Shown here in pieces: positions 38,919-47,140 of a DNA stretch of 50,952 nt. Made by a program: the position numbers and the translations under genes. The first letter of the stretch is position 1. Each line of letters opens with the position of its first letter. The notes under the pieces are model-generated. The model saw only the letters and a list, made by a program, of their open reading frames with translations. It made no database searches and was not told the origin of the DNA. This stretch comes from an uncultured Brachyspira sp. (GTDB taxonomy: Bacteria; Spirochaetota; Brachyspiria; Brachyspirales; Brachyspiraceae): the NCBI RefSeq assembly GCF_944390845.1, contig NZ_CALXRM010000017.1, positions 1 through 50,952 of the forward strand, read 5' to 3'.

Positions 38919-40751
38919 ATGTCAAAAGGAAGTTTAAAAAAATCTAAAGGAAATAGTTTAATATTAAAATTTTTGATACCGTATACAATATCACTTGGAA
39001 TTATTTGTATTGCAGTATATATGGCATATTTTCCGCAATATAAAATAAGGTTTTTAAATTCAAACAGATATAATGTAGCTAATATATCAAATGAATTAGA
39101 AAATAATATATCTTCATTATACGGCAGAATAAATATATTTTGTTCTTATGTAGAAAAAGAAACTGATCTGAACAAGTTGGCATCGGTATTTGCAAATGTA
39201 TTGGATGAAGAAAAGGATTTAATGAATATATATTATGCTGATGATGTTCCTTTTAAAAATGGAGGGACTGTATTAAATATTGTTGGACAATTACCAAGCG
39301 ACTATGACCAAACAGTTAAAGAATGGTATAAAAAAGCATTAGCAGAAAATAAAATAGTTATATCAGAACCTTATATTGATGCTATTACAAAAAAGGTGGT
39401 CATAACTTTTTCAAGAGCAATATATATAGACGGACAATTATATGGTGTAGTTGGAATAGATGTGGATTTCTTCAAATTAATATCAAATACTTTAGAAGAA
39501 TCAAAAAAATACAATTATGATATAAGTATTGTAAATGAAAATGGTCTATACATATTCAGTAATAATGAAAGTTATATACTAAAAGAAAATATATTCAATA
39601 ACAGTATAGTAGCTCCTCATAAAAATGATATGTTAAATAATGCTTCTTATGAATGGATAGGAAACAAAAATTCTTATATATCAATGAATATAAAAAACAG
39701 TACTTGGTATTTATTTGCTATTATTCAAAACAGTGATTTAAACAGTTCTCTTTTTAAATTAGGCTTACTTGTTGTATTTGTATTTATATTACTATCTTCT
39801 ATTGAAACCATATTGGTTATTATGATAGCTACACCAATATCAAATACATTAGATAATACAATATCAATAATACAGTCAATGTCAAAAGGTAATTTCAATA
39901 CTTCTTTCAATGAAATAGAATTACATAAGAAAGATCAAACTGGAGATGTTATAAGAGCATTAAATGAAATGCAAAAACAGCTTGGAAATATAATTCATGG
40001 CATGAAAGATGAAATTAATGGAATAAATAATTCTGTAAATATAATTACAAATGGAAATATAAATTTATCTGACAGAGCAACATCTCAGGCAAGTTCATTA
40101 GAAGAATTAACAAGATCCATAGAATTTGTATTTTCATCTCTTAGAGAAACAGCAGAAAATGCCGGTAATGCAAAAAGCATGAGTGAAAAAGTATCTAATG
40201 CAACAAGAAACGGAGTTAATGCTATAAATGCTACTTCTCATAATATGGAAGAAATATCTGAATACAGTAAAAAGATATCTGATATAACTAAAATAATAGA
40301 GTCTATTGCTTTTCAAACTAATATATTAGCATTAAATGCCTCTGTAGAAGCTGCACGTGCTGGTGATCAAGGAAAAGGATTTGCTGTTGTAGCAAGTGAA
40401 GTAAGAAACTTAGCAATCAATGTTGGAAATGCAGCTAAGGATATCACAAATATAGCAAATGAAACTATAGAGAAAATACAAATGGGAAGTACTTCTGTTC
40501 AGGCCTCATCATATATATTGAATCAAATAGAAGCATCGGTTAATGAAGTGCTTACATTATTAACAGAAATATCAAGTGCGATAATAAAAGAAGAAAACAG
40601 TGTATCTGAAATAAATACTGCTGTTATAGAAATAAACAGAATAACTCAAGATACATCTAAAATTGCCCATGAAGGTGCTGATGCCAGCAGAGATGTATTA
40701 GAAAAATCAAATAATATAGTTGATCAGGTTTCATATTTCCGTTTTAATTAA
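38919..40751 (+). CDS. Methyl-accepting chemotaxis protein with Cache-type sensor
   Basis: A 610-residue chemoreceptor of classical layout: membrane helix about 16-36, extracytoplasmic double-Cache-like sensor about 45-275 (with the [10 protein letters not shown] and GVVGIDVDF phrases of dCache domains), second helix about 282-305, HAMP about 305-360, and a signalling hairpin with tip [20 protein letters not shown] near residue 470. AAGGGG precedes the ATG. The family usually binds amino acids or other small ligands. It is unrelated in its sensor to the two receptors at 1418-7336. Confidence 0.94.
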   Translation: MSKGSLKKSKGNSLILKFLIPYTISLGIICIAVYMAYFPQYKIRFLNSNRYNVANISNELENNISSLYGRINIFCSYVEKETDLNKLASVFANVLDEEKDLMNIYYADDVPFKNGGTVLNIVGQLPSDYDQTVKEWYKKALAENKIVISEPYIDAITKKVVITFSRAIYIDGQLYGVVGIDVDFFKLISNTLEESKKYNYDISIVNENGLYIFSNNESYILKENIFNNSIVAPHKNDMLNNASYEWIGNKNSYISMNIKNSTWYLFAIIQNSDLNSSLFKLGLLVVFVFILLSSIETILVIMIATPISNTLDNTISIIQSMSKGNFNTSFNEIELHKKDQTGDVIRALNEMQKQLGNIIHGMKDEINGINNSVNIITNGNINLSDRATSQASSLEELTRSIEFVFSSLRETAENAGNAKSMSEKVSNATRNGVNAINATSHNMEEISEYSKKISDITKIIESIAFQTNILALNASVEAARAGDQGKGFAVVASEVRNLAINVGNAAKDITNIANETIEKIQMGSTSVQASSYILNQIEASVNEVLTLLTEISSAIIKEENSVSEINTAVIEINRITQDTSKIAHEGADASRDVLEKSNNIVDQVSYFRFN

Positions 40752-40777
40752 AAATAAAGTTTGTTTAATAAACTAAT

Positions 40778-40818
40778 TATGTTTTGTCAAAATAAAAAAT
40801 AAATTTTGACAAAACATA
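40778..40818. terminator. Long perfect hairpin between convergent genes
   Basis: A 16-base arm starting TATGTTTTGTCAAAAT at 40778 pairs perfectly with 40803-40818 around a 9-base loop, between the chemoreceptor and the convergent MATE gene. It is AT-only apart from one C and two G per arm, so it is weaker than its length suggests; most likely a bidirectional terminator. Confidence 0.65.
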
Positions 40819-40884
40819 AAAATATATAGATAACTTTATAAGACTTTAATAAAAATTGAATGAATATAAAATTATATACATAAA

Positions 40885-42270
40885 TTAATCATGTACAAAC
40901 TTTATCCATTTATTACTAAAATATCTATAAGTAAATATAATAGCCTTTAATATCCAATCTACAAACATAGCTATCCAAGTTCCAATCATACCCATTTTAA
41001 AGTATAATGCAAATACATAAGCTAATACTATTCTGCATAATACCATTGAAACCGAAGCAACTATCATAGGAAATTTTGCATCTCCTGATGCTCTAAATAC
41101 CACAGGCAAAGAATATCCCAAAGGCCATATAATCATCATAATAGCATGATACCATGATAATTTATAAGTATATGAAGTAGCCTCTGCTGATAAATGATAA
41201 ATATTAAGTATAAAAGGCAAAAGAGCCAATATTATAATACTCGTTATAGTTTGAGATACATAAATAATAGCTATAATTTTTTTAGCATAATATTTAGTTT
41301 GATTATAGTCATTAGCACCTACACATTGTGATATAACAGTAGTAAGTCCTAAACCTATAGCCATTCCGGGTAAAACTTCAAAACTAGCTATTAATGTAGA
41401 AACAGAATTAGCAGCTATTGAAGCAGTTCCAAATGTAGATATTAAACTCAATATAAGAAGTCTTCCCAAATAAAACATTCCATTTTCTATACCATAAGGA
41501 ATGCCTACTGATAATATTCTTTTTATTGTATTTAAATCCATCTTATACATTATTTTATTTTTTATATATATAAGATTTTTTTCATTAAGTCCCAATATTA
41601 TAATTATTAATGCCGAACCTACCCTGCTTACTAATGTAGATATTGCTGCTCCTGCTATACCCATTTTAAATACATAAATTAAAACAGCATTTCCTATCAC
41701 ATTAAGAATATTCATAGATATCATAATTTTCATTGATATTTTTGAATTCCCTATAGTTCTAAACATAGAAGCTCCGCCGTTATAAATAGCCAGAAATGGT
41801 ATTGAAGCTGCCACTATTAGCATATAAATATTTGCATCGTTTCTAACTTCGTCTGTAATGCTTCCGAATAATGTACTTAATATAGCATCTCTAAACAAAT
41901 ATATAAATATTGTTATAACTACAGAAAATAATATTAAAAATCTTATTAACTGATTAATAGAATCATCTGCTTTTTCTATATTTTTAGCTCCTATATATTG
42001 ACCGCTTGCAACAGCTCCTCCTGTAGCAATAGCAGCAAATATGCTAATAAGAAATGCTATAACAAAATCAACCAAAAATACTGCAGATACAGCTGATTCT
42101 CCGACATTAGCAACCATTATAGAATCTATTAATCCTACTAAATATTCCAAAAAAACTTCTATAATAAGAGGAATGAATAATTTAATAAGATATTTATTAG
42201 AAAACATATAATTAGTTTTTATGTTATTATTTAAATCCGAGTAACTTATGTCGCTCACTTTCCACCCCAT
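40885..42270 (-). CDS. MATE family efflux transporter
   Basis: A 461-residue integral membrane protein of about twelve helices with the two-fold repeat of MATE exporters; the MVANVGESAVSAVFLVDF and later GLGLTTVISQCVGAND phrases mark the two halves. It exports cationic drugs or metabolites using a Na+ or H+ gradient. The ATG at 42270 has no strong ribosome-binding site; GTG at 42258 is an alternative. It lies 24 bases after a flavoprotein gene with a MerR-type promoter upstream, so the two genes probably form a stress-induced operon. Confidence 0.88.
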   Translation of the reverse strand: MGWKVSDISYSDLNNNIKTNYMFSNKYLIKLFIPLIIEVFLEYLVGLIDSIMVANVGESAVSAVFLVDFVIAFLISIFAAIATGGAVASGQYIGAKNIEKADDSINQLIRFLILFSVVITIFIYLFRDAILSTLFGSITDEVRNDANIYMLIVAASIPFLAIYNGGASMFRTIGNSKISMKIMISMNILNVIGNAVLIYVFKMGIAGAAISTLVSRVGSALIIIILGLNEKNLIYIKNKIMYKMDLNTIKRILSVGIPYGIENGMFYLGRLLILSLISTFGTASIAANSVSTLIASFEVLPGMAIGLGLTTVISQCVGANDYNQTKYYAKKIIAIIYVSQTITSIIILALLPFILNIYHLSAEATSYTYKLSWYHAIMMIIWPLGYSLPVVFRASGDAKFPMIVASVSMVLCRIVLAYVFALYFKMGMIGTWIAMFVDWILKAIIFTYRYFSNKWIKFVHD

Positions 42271-42294
42271 CAATACAATTTATTAAACATTTTA

Positions 42295-42834
42295 TTAAAC
42301 ATTTAATCCCAAATTATAAGCGTCCTGCATATATTTTTTATCTTTAACTTCTTCTTTATTCCAAACACTATGTGCTAATATAACACCTTTTTCTCTTACA
42401 TCTTCTAAACAATCCAAGAAGCCTCTAAATCCGTCAATAGTTCTAACCATTTCTTTTTCATCTTCTGTAGCAGCTGTTGCAATGAAATAAAAATCTTTAT
42501 TTTTAATTTCTAAATATTTTGTAACGCATCTGTCTATAAAAGTTTTCATTTGAGCATTCATAGTATAGAAGTACACAGGTGTAGCCATTACTATTACATC
42601 AGCTTCAAGCATTTTATCTAATATTTCTTTCATATCATCTTTTTGTACGCAAGGTTTATTATTCTTATAGCAAGTACCGCAGTCTTCACAGTAATTTATT
42701 TTCTTATCTTTTAGAAATATTTTTTCTGCATCATGTCCTGCTTCCTTTGCTCCTTTTAAAAACTCATCGCATAGTAAATCTGAATTTCCTCCTCTCCTAG
42801 GACTAGATGATATTATTAATACTTTCTTACTCAT
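42295..42834 (-). CDS. NAD(P)H-dependent FMN reductase / iron-sulfur flavoprotein
   Basis: A 179-residue flavodoxin-fold protein. SSSPRRGGNSD (about 9-19) is the FMN phosphate site and ATPVYFYTMNAQMKTFIDR (about 84-102) the second FMN loop. Between them CEDCGTCYKNNKPC (49-62) gives C-x2-C-x2-C-x6-C, like the compact cysteine motif of iron-sulfur flavoproteins, so a 4Fe-4S cluster is plausible. GAGG lies before the ATG. Such proteins reduce quinones, nitro-compounds or oxygen species. The promoter upstream has MerR-type geometry. Confidence 0.88.
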   Translation of the reverse strand: MSKKVLIISSSPRRGGNSDLLCDEFLKGAKEAGHDAEKIFLKDKKINYCEDCGTCYKNNKPCVQKDDMKEILDKMLEADVIVMATPVYFYTMNAQMKTFIDRCVTKYLEIKNKDFYFIATAATEDEKEMVRTIDGFRGFLDCLEDVREKGVILAHSVWNKEEVKDKKYMQDAYNLGLNV

Positions 42835-42873
42835 TTTAAAACCTCTTTTAATTTGTATTTTTTAATTGAGGGT

Positions 42874-42904
42874 ATTATAGCATTGGAGTGCACTCTAATG
42901 TCAA
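42874..42904 (-). promoter_or_regulatory. MerR-type promoter with 19-base spacer and palindromic operator
   Basis: On the minus strand, TTGACA (42904-42899) and TATAAT (42879-42874) are both perfect but 19 bases apart. The spacer contains the perfect 10-base palindrome GAGTGCACTC within a nearly symmetrical 16-base site. A 17-base spacer is optimal for sigma-70; an over-long spacer filled by a palindrome is the hallmark of promoters that a MerR-family activator untwists. It should control the flavoprotein and MATE genes. No merR gene is in the window. Confidence 0.75.
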
Positions 42905-42950
42905 ATGATTTTTAAGATTTTTTTATTAGTTTTTTGATTTAATTTTTATT

Positions 42951-43226
42951 ATATACTGAAACGATTTCATTTTGCCGACTACTGCACATTATGTAATATT
43001 ATCAACTTTTTTGCCGCACAAAAAAGTTGCAAAAAACGCAATTGCTAGAACTTTATATTAAAAAATATATGTATTAAATGTATGGTATAACCTAGATTTA
43101 AACTAAAAATGCAGTCTTTTTGGTTCTTTGTGCCAACAAAAGAACTGGGGGTGTGGGGGCAAAGCCACCACAAACAATAAAATTGAAAAAACAAAAATTG
43201 ACAAAATATAGTTGTTTAGCTATATA
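42951..43226. repeat. Interspersed element, inverted copy R4a
   Basis: The right end has TTGACA (43198-43203), a 17-base spacer and TATATA (43221-43226). Reading leftward, the interior matches R3 and R5 in order: GGCAAAGCC near 43160, TTCTTTGTGCC near 43121, AATGCAGTCTTTTTGG near 43107, and CAACTTTTTTGCCGCAC near 43005. This copy lacks the GC-rich TCGGATACGCTTCGCG insert altogether, so it may be closest to an uninterrupted form. Its left end is poorly defined. Confidence 0.65.
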
Positions 43227-43249
43227 CTAAGAATTTTTAAGTTTGTCAA
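43198..43249. promoter_or_regulatory. Symmetrical back-to-front promoter pair sharing one TATATA
   Basis: TTGACA (43198-43203), 17 bases, TATATA (43221-43226), 17 bases, TGTCAA (43244-43249). The palindromic TATATA can act as -10 box for both strands, so two perfectly spaced promoters face each other over 52 bases. It is where the ends of two element copies abut. Confidence 0.7.
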
Positions 43250-43611
43250 TTTGTTTATTGTTCTTTTTCCCACCGCATACGTTCTGCGGACTTCGTCAAA
43301 GTTGCTTATATCCTCGACAAGCTCGGATACGCTTCGCGAAAGTGAAAGTATAAAATTAGTACTAAATCATACTAAAATTGTTTTATATATAATATAAATT
43401 ATTAATTTAAGCAAAAATATAGTCCTTCGCCGTAGGCGGGCTGTGCCTGCTTCTTTGGGTCACCACCGAGTAGGTGCCTTGCCTACGGCACGCAGAGCGT
43501 CGGCAAAAGAAGTGGGGTGCTGCGTAAGCACACAGCGTGGTGGGCAAAGCCATGCAGATATTTAAAATTAAAAAAATTATTTTTGACAAAATATAGTTGT
43601 TTAAGTATATG
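43221..43611. repeat. Interspersed element, copy R4b
   Basis: It abuts R4a, sharing TATATA at 43221-43226. Left end: TATACTAAGAATTTTTAAG through TGTCAA (43249). Right end: TTGACA (43583-43588), 17 bases, TATATG (43606-43611), pointing into the 3' side of moaC. Inside are the modules GTTCTGCGGACTTCGTC (about 43281), TCGGATACGCTTCGCGAA (about 43323) and the inverted pair GCCGTAGGC/GCCTACGGC near 43430 and 43482. Bases 43304-43412 are closely similar to R2. No coding region is credible. Confidence 0.7.
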
Positions 43612-43685
43612 TTAAAAATATAGGAAGCGTATTAATTATTATAAAATTGATTTTTTATTATTTTTTATTTACTCAACAATTATAA

Positions 43686-43722
43686 AATACTGCTATAAAA
43701 AACATATTTCTATAGCAGTATT
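43686..43722. terminator. Bidirectional terminator after moaC
   Basis: AATACTGCTATA (43686-43697) pairs perfectly with TATAGCAGTATT (43711-43722), with T-rich sequence on both outer sides. Confidence 0.8.
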
Positions 43723-43765
43723 ATTTTGTAATCTTTAACAATATTTAAAAAGTTATAATAAAAAA

Positions 43766-44224
43766 TTATATAATTTCTTCTTTAGTTTTTGATAAAAGAG
43801 TTATATCAGATATTTTCATATTTTTATCAACTGCCTTACACATATCCCATATAGTAAGTGCCGCAACACTAACTGCTGTTAATGCTTCCATTTCTATACC
43901 AGTTTTATAACTGCATCTGCAATAAGACTTTATTCTTATTCCATCTTCTTCCAAAGAAAAATCTAAACTAACCTTTTCTATATTAATATTATGACATAAA
44001 GGAATTAAATCGGAAGTATGTTTAGCACCCATTATTCCTGCAATTCTAGCAACTGATATAACATCGCCTTTTTTTATATTATTTTCTTCTATTAACTTGA
44101 GAGTTTCTTTTGATAAATATATTTTTCCTGAAGCCTCTGCAGTTCTTTTCACAATATCTTTATTACCTACATCAACCATATTAGCATTGCCGCTTTCATC
44201 TATATGTGTTAATTTATCACTCAT
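43766..44224 (-). CDS. moaC: Cyclic pyranopterin monophosphate synthase
   Basis: A 152-residue enzyme completing, with MoaA, the first step of molybdenum cofactor synthesis from GTP. ARIAGIMGAKHTSDLIPLCH (about 58-77) and GIEMEALTAVSVAALT (about 109-124) carry the catalytic Lys and substrate residues. GGAG precedes the ATG. It is the last gene of moeA-moaA-moaC; moaD, moaE and mogA are not here. Confidence 0.94.
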   Translation of the reverse strand: MSDKLTHIDESGNANMVDVGNKDIVKRTAEASGKIYLSKETLKLIEENNIKKGDVISVARIAGIMGAKHTSDLIPLCHNINIEKVSLDFSLEEDGIRIKSYCRCSYKTGIEMEALTAVSVAALTIWDMCKAVDKNMKISDITLLSKTKEEII

Positions 44225-44256
44225 ATTTTTTCACTCCAATAATTATATAAAAATTA

Positions 44257-45057
44257 TTATCCGCCTATCATACTAACAGACTCTACATCACTATAAGCAC
44301 CATTCTCTGGTTTTCCTTCAATACATTTTATAATAGAACCTCTTATATCATCAAAATCTACTTTAAATTTTATATTACTATGCAAACAGCTTAATAAATA
44401 ACCATCTGATAATAATCTTATTCTATTACAATATTTGCATTTTGCTGGTCTGTCATATTCTATTGCATCTTGTTTTTGCTTGTTAATATTATAATACTGT
44501 ATTGTCTGAAGTTTAGCATTCACACTATCAGCATATTTTTGAATAATAGGAAGTTCTTCTTTAGATTTTTCATCGTATATAACAACATTAATTTTTAATT
44601 GAAAACCTAATTCCGATGCTTTTTTTATTCCTTCCATAGCATCATAAAGATTTCCGCCTCTTGTAATATATTTATATCTTTCACTATCTAAAGTATCAAG
44701 AGATATATTTATTGAATCAAGACCTGATATTTTTAATTTTTCTGCAATTTTAGAAAGTAAAATAGCATTTGTTGTCATAGCAATAGTTTCTATTTTTTTT
44801 ATTGATCTAATCATAGAAACAAGCTCATCAATATTTTTTCTGACTAAAGGCTCCCCTCCTGTTATTCTAACCTTTTTAATTCCTAATTCAGAAGCTTCTT
44901 TTACTATATTATATATATTTTCATAACTTATAATGTCATTATGTTCTTTTTTAATTACTCCGTCTTTCGGCATACAATAAATACATCTTAAATTGCATCT
45001 ATCCGTTACCGAAACACGCATATAATTAATTTCTCTATCAAAGGAATCTAACATCAA
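44257..45057 (-). CDS. moaA: GTP 3',8-cyclase, short form
   Basis: A 266-residue radical SAM enzyme. The SAM cluster motif CNLRCIYC (21-28) and the second cluster cysteines CKYCNRIRLL (207-216) plus Cys224 are present, as is the C-terminal Gly-Gly needed for activity. Typical MoaA has about 330 residues; about 60 are missing between about residue 175 and Cys207, where the conserved RFIE/MP segment and following barrel strands normally lie. The reading frame is clean and all catalytic groups remain, so it may be a functional compact variant. It overlaps moeA by 20 bases. Confidence 0.88.
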   Translation of the reverse strand: MMLDSFDREINYMRVSVTDRCNLRCIYCMPKDGVIKKEHNDIISYENIYNIVKEASELGIKKVRITGGEPLVRKNIDELVSMIRSIKKIETIAMTTNAILLSKIAEKLKISGLDSINISLDTLDSERYKYITRGGNLYDAMEGIKKASELGFQLKINVVIYDEKSKEELPIIQKYADSVNAKLQTIQYYNINKQKQDAIEYDRPAKCKYCNRIRLLSDGYLLSCLHSNIKFKVDFDDIRGSIIKCIEGKPENGAYSDVESVSMIGG

Positions 45058-46249
45058 CTATGCTCCCTTTTGAAATCTCTGATACTCCAATATCTATTTT
45101 GAGTATTCCGTTAGCCTCAGAAAAAGATGATATCATAGAAGAATTATTATATTTTATAAGTTTAACTGATAATTTAGTTTCATCAAAAAATAAATTAACA
45201 GGAACGAATTCAAGTCTTTCAATATCTTTTCTCTTGAAATCATCTGCAAGTACAGCTTTAATATAATTATTTTTAGGATTCAAACCCAAACAATTCAATA
45301 TATATGATTTAACCATTATTTCAAAAGTCATAAAAGAAGAAACAGTATTTCCAGGTAAGGCAAACACAGCCTTTTTATCTAATTTACCAAAAAATAAAGG
45401 TTTTCCTGGCTTCATAGCAACACCATGGAATATTTGATTAACACCAAGTTCCAATAATTCTTTATGAACATAATCAAAATCTCCCATAGATACTCCGCCG
45501 CTTATAAGAACAATATCATTTTCTTTTATTGCTTTTGATAGCATATCTTTTATTTCTTTTTCATCATCATTTACTTTACCATAAAATTTACTATTGCATG
45601 ATAATGCTGATGTTCTTGAAACAAGCATAGGAGCATTAGCATCGTATATTTGTCCTTCTTTTAAACTATCTCCTATATTTGCTATTTCATTTCCTGTAGA
45701 TATCACAGCAACATTAATTTTCTTTTTTACTTCAACATCGCTATATCCAAAACCTGCAAGTATAGCAATATCTTTTGGAAGAAGAAATTTCTTATCTAAT
45801 ATTTTATCGCCTGATTTTTTATTATTTCCTTTTTTTATAACATTATTAGTCATTTCTTTTTTTGTAAAGTTAATAATAGTTCTTCCATTCTCTTTTTTTT
45901 CTTCTGTCCATTCCACTCTTTGAACGAAATCGCAATTATCCGGAATCATAGCACCAGTCATTATTTTTACACATTCACCGCTTTTTACTTCAATCTTTTC
46001 AAAAAGCCCAGCATATATAATTTTATCCTCAATCAATACATAACTATTTTTATTTTCATCTTCTTTTTTATAAGCATACCCGTCCATAGAAGATTTACTG
46101 AAAGGAGGATCATCATTAATGGCATAGATATCATCAACTAAAACTCTGTCATAACAATTTAACACTGATATTTTCTCATTGCCGTAATCTTCAGAATTTT
46201 TTAATACTAACTCTAATGCTTCATCAGGATGTAAAAAAGTTCTAGACAT
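45038..46249 (-). CDS. moeA: Molybdopterin molybdenumtransferase
   Basis: A 403-residue enzyme inserting molybdate into adenylated molybdopterin. Recognised segments are SSMDGYA (about 50), VISTGNEI (about 179), ISGGVSMGDFDYV (about 250), VAMKPGKPLFFG (about 281) and FALPGNTVSS (about 301), the full MoeA core. AGGAG precedes the ATG. It heads the moeA-moaA-moaC operon. Its leader contains a tandem 140-base repeat, and the nearest clear promoter (46581-46609) is the end of a repeat element. Confidence 0.94.
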   Translation of the reverse strand: MSRTFLHPDEALELVLKNSEDYGNEKISVLNCYDRVLVDDIYAINDDPPFSKSSMDGYAYKKEDENKNSYVLIEDKIIYAGLFEKIEVKSGECVKIMTGAMIPDNCDFVQRVEWTEEKKENGRTIINFTKKEMTNNVIKKGNNKKSGDKILDKKFLLPKDIAILAGFGYSDVEVKKKINVAVISTGNEIANIGDSLKEGQIYDANAPMLVSRTSALSCNSKFYGKVNDDEKEIKDMLSKAIKENDIVLISGGVSMGDFDYVHKELLELGVNQIFHGVAMKPGKPLFFGKLDKKAVFALPGNTVSSFMTFEIMVKSYILNCLGLNPKNNYIKAVLADDFKRKDIERLEFVPVNLFFDETKLSVKLIKYNNSSMISSFSEANGILKIDIGVSEISKGSIVDVRFL

Positions 46250-46263
46250 AATAAACTCCTATT

Positions 46264-46580
46264 ATTGCTAATAAAATTACTTATTTAAAAATAAAAATTA
46301 TTCGCTAAAAGTTTCTAGTAACTAAAGTTACTAGAAGCTCATAATTTTTATACTCAAAGTATATGGCAAATAAATTTGCCAGATGCTCGTAATTTTATAA
46401 GTTATTGCTAATAAAATTATTTATAATAAATAAAAATTGTTCGCTACTATGTTCTAGCAACTAAAGTTACTAGAAGCTCATAATTTTTATACTCAAAAGT
46501 ATCTAACAAATAAATTTGCCAGATGCTCGTAATTTTATAAATTATTGCTAATAAAATTATTTATAATAAATAAAAATTGT
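46264..46580. repeat. Tandem 140-base repeat, 2.3 units, in the moeA leader
   Basis: Units start with ATTGCTAATAAAATTA at 46264, 46404 and 46544 (the third cut after about 37 bases), a period of exactly 140. Each unit holds two related halves, each with a GAGC-TCT segment and its own short palindrome (TAGTAAC...GTTACTA and TGGCAAAT...ATTTGCCA). They differ at only a few positions. No protein is encoded. If transcription starts at the promoter at 46581-46609, the moeA leader would contain both units as a series of hairpins. Confidence 0.88.
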
Positions 46581-46609
46581 ACTATACCTAAACAACTATA
46601 CTTTGTCAA
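46581..46609 (-). promoter_or_regulatory. Repeat-borne promoter pointing to moeA
   Basis: On the minus strand, TTGACA (46609-46604), a 17-base spacer and TATAGT (46586-46581) form the left end of element copy R5. It is the only strong promoter I see upstream of moeA, about 330 bases from its ATG. Confidence 0.6.
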
Positions 46610-46870
46610 AATTAAAATTATATTTTCTTTTTTATATCTAGGGCTTTGCCCCAGACCCCACTTCTTTTCTTGCCACAAAGAAGCTTATATCCTCGACAGG
46701 CTCGAATACGCTTCGCGAAGAACTGCATTTTATAGGTTATACCCTATATTTAATAGGCATGTTTTTAATATAAAGTTATAGAGATTGCGTTTTTTGCTAC
46801 TTTTTTGTGCGGCAAAAAAGTAGATAAAATTTATATAAAGTGCATCAGTTGACAAACTTAAAAGTTTAAC
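46583..46870. repeat. Interspersed element with outward promoters (copy R5)
   Basis: Same order as R3: left end TATACCTAAACAACTATA, GGGCTTTGCCCC, CTGCATTTTATAGGTTATA, ATAAAGTTATAGAGATTGCG, GTAGATAAAATTTATATAAA, then right-end TTGACA at 46849-46854, whose -10 box has been lost. The GC-rich insert (46684-46719) interrupts the element at a different place from that in R3, which implies the insert arrived independently. Confidence 0.72.
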
Positions 46871-46894
46871 GAATTTTTTAAAATCTATAAGAAA

Positions 46895-46980
46895 GCGGTA
46901 CAAGGCTTTATTTTTATTGCAAACCAAAATACAAGCAGGACATAAACTATTTGAGAGATAGTTTTTCACACTTGTACCGC
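46895..46980. repeat. Inverted repeat GCGGTACAAG with nested hairpin
   Basis: GCGGTACAAG (46895-46904) and CTTGTACCGC (46971-46980) are perfect inverted copies; with AGAAA flanks the match extends to about 15 bases. Inside, AAACTAT (46944-46950) and ATAGTTT (46958-46964) form a second stem. The 86-base span could fold into a compact RNA or cruciform, or be a recombination site. It lacks tRNA landmarks. Confidence 0.6.
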
Positions 46981-47067
46981 ATTTCTAGCTATTAAATTAA
47001 AAGAACTATTATTAACCTTACTCAAAGTATACAATATACCAGAGCATAATACAACTATATTATACAT
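46966..47067 (-). CDS. Possible 33-residue ORF with promoter and leader hairpin
   Basis: The ATG at 47067 is preceded by AAGGAA. The ORF begins MYNIVVLCSGILYTLSKVNN and stops at 46966 inside the inverted repeat. A GTG two bases into the last sense codons could start an overlapping 79-codon frame. Upstream a hairpin (47079-47117) and a promoter (47141-47168) are in the right order. I do not recognise the product and the case rests on gene architecture alone. Confidence 0.3.
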   Translation of the reverse strand: MYNIVVLCSGILYTLSKVNNSSFNLIARNAVQV

Positions 47068-47078
47068 GTTTTTCCTTC

Positions 47079-47117
47079 AATGCTAAAAGGTTTCTCACGC
47101 CTTTTTTTGATAGCATT
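47079..47117 (-). promoter_or_regulatory. Leader hairpin
   Basis: AATGCTA and TAGCATT close the stem; AAAGG and CCTTT pair inside around a CGTGAGAAA loop on the minus strand. It ends just before the AAGGAA ribosome-binding site of the 33-codon ORF. Confidence 0.45.
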
Positions 47118-47140
47118 TAATAATTTTATCCGCATTAACT

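Noticed and set aside
43407-43589. 60-codon frame on the minus strand in copy R4b
   Set aside because: It lies wholly within the GC-rich repeat modules, which recur in different frames and orders, and has no ribosome-binding site. It is a by-product of the repeat.
46545-46969. Frames of 78 and 79 codons over R5 and the inverted repeat
   Set aside because: Both span repeat sequence; the 79-codon frame starts with GTG overlapping the 33-codon ORF and has no ribosome-binding site of its own.
46895-46980. tRNA-like size and closing stem
   Set aside because: The span is near tRNA length and closes with a 10-base stem, but there is no T-arm GTTC motif, no anticodon arm and no D-arm pattern.
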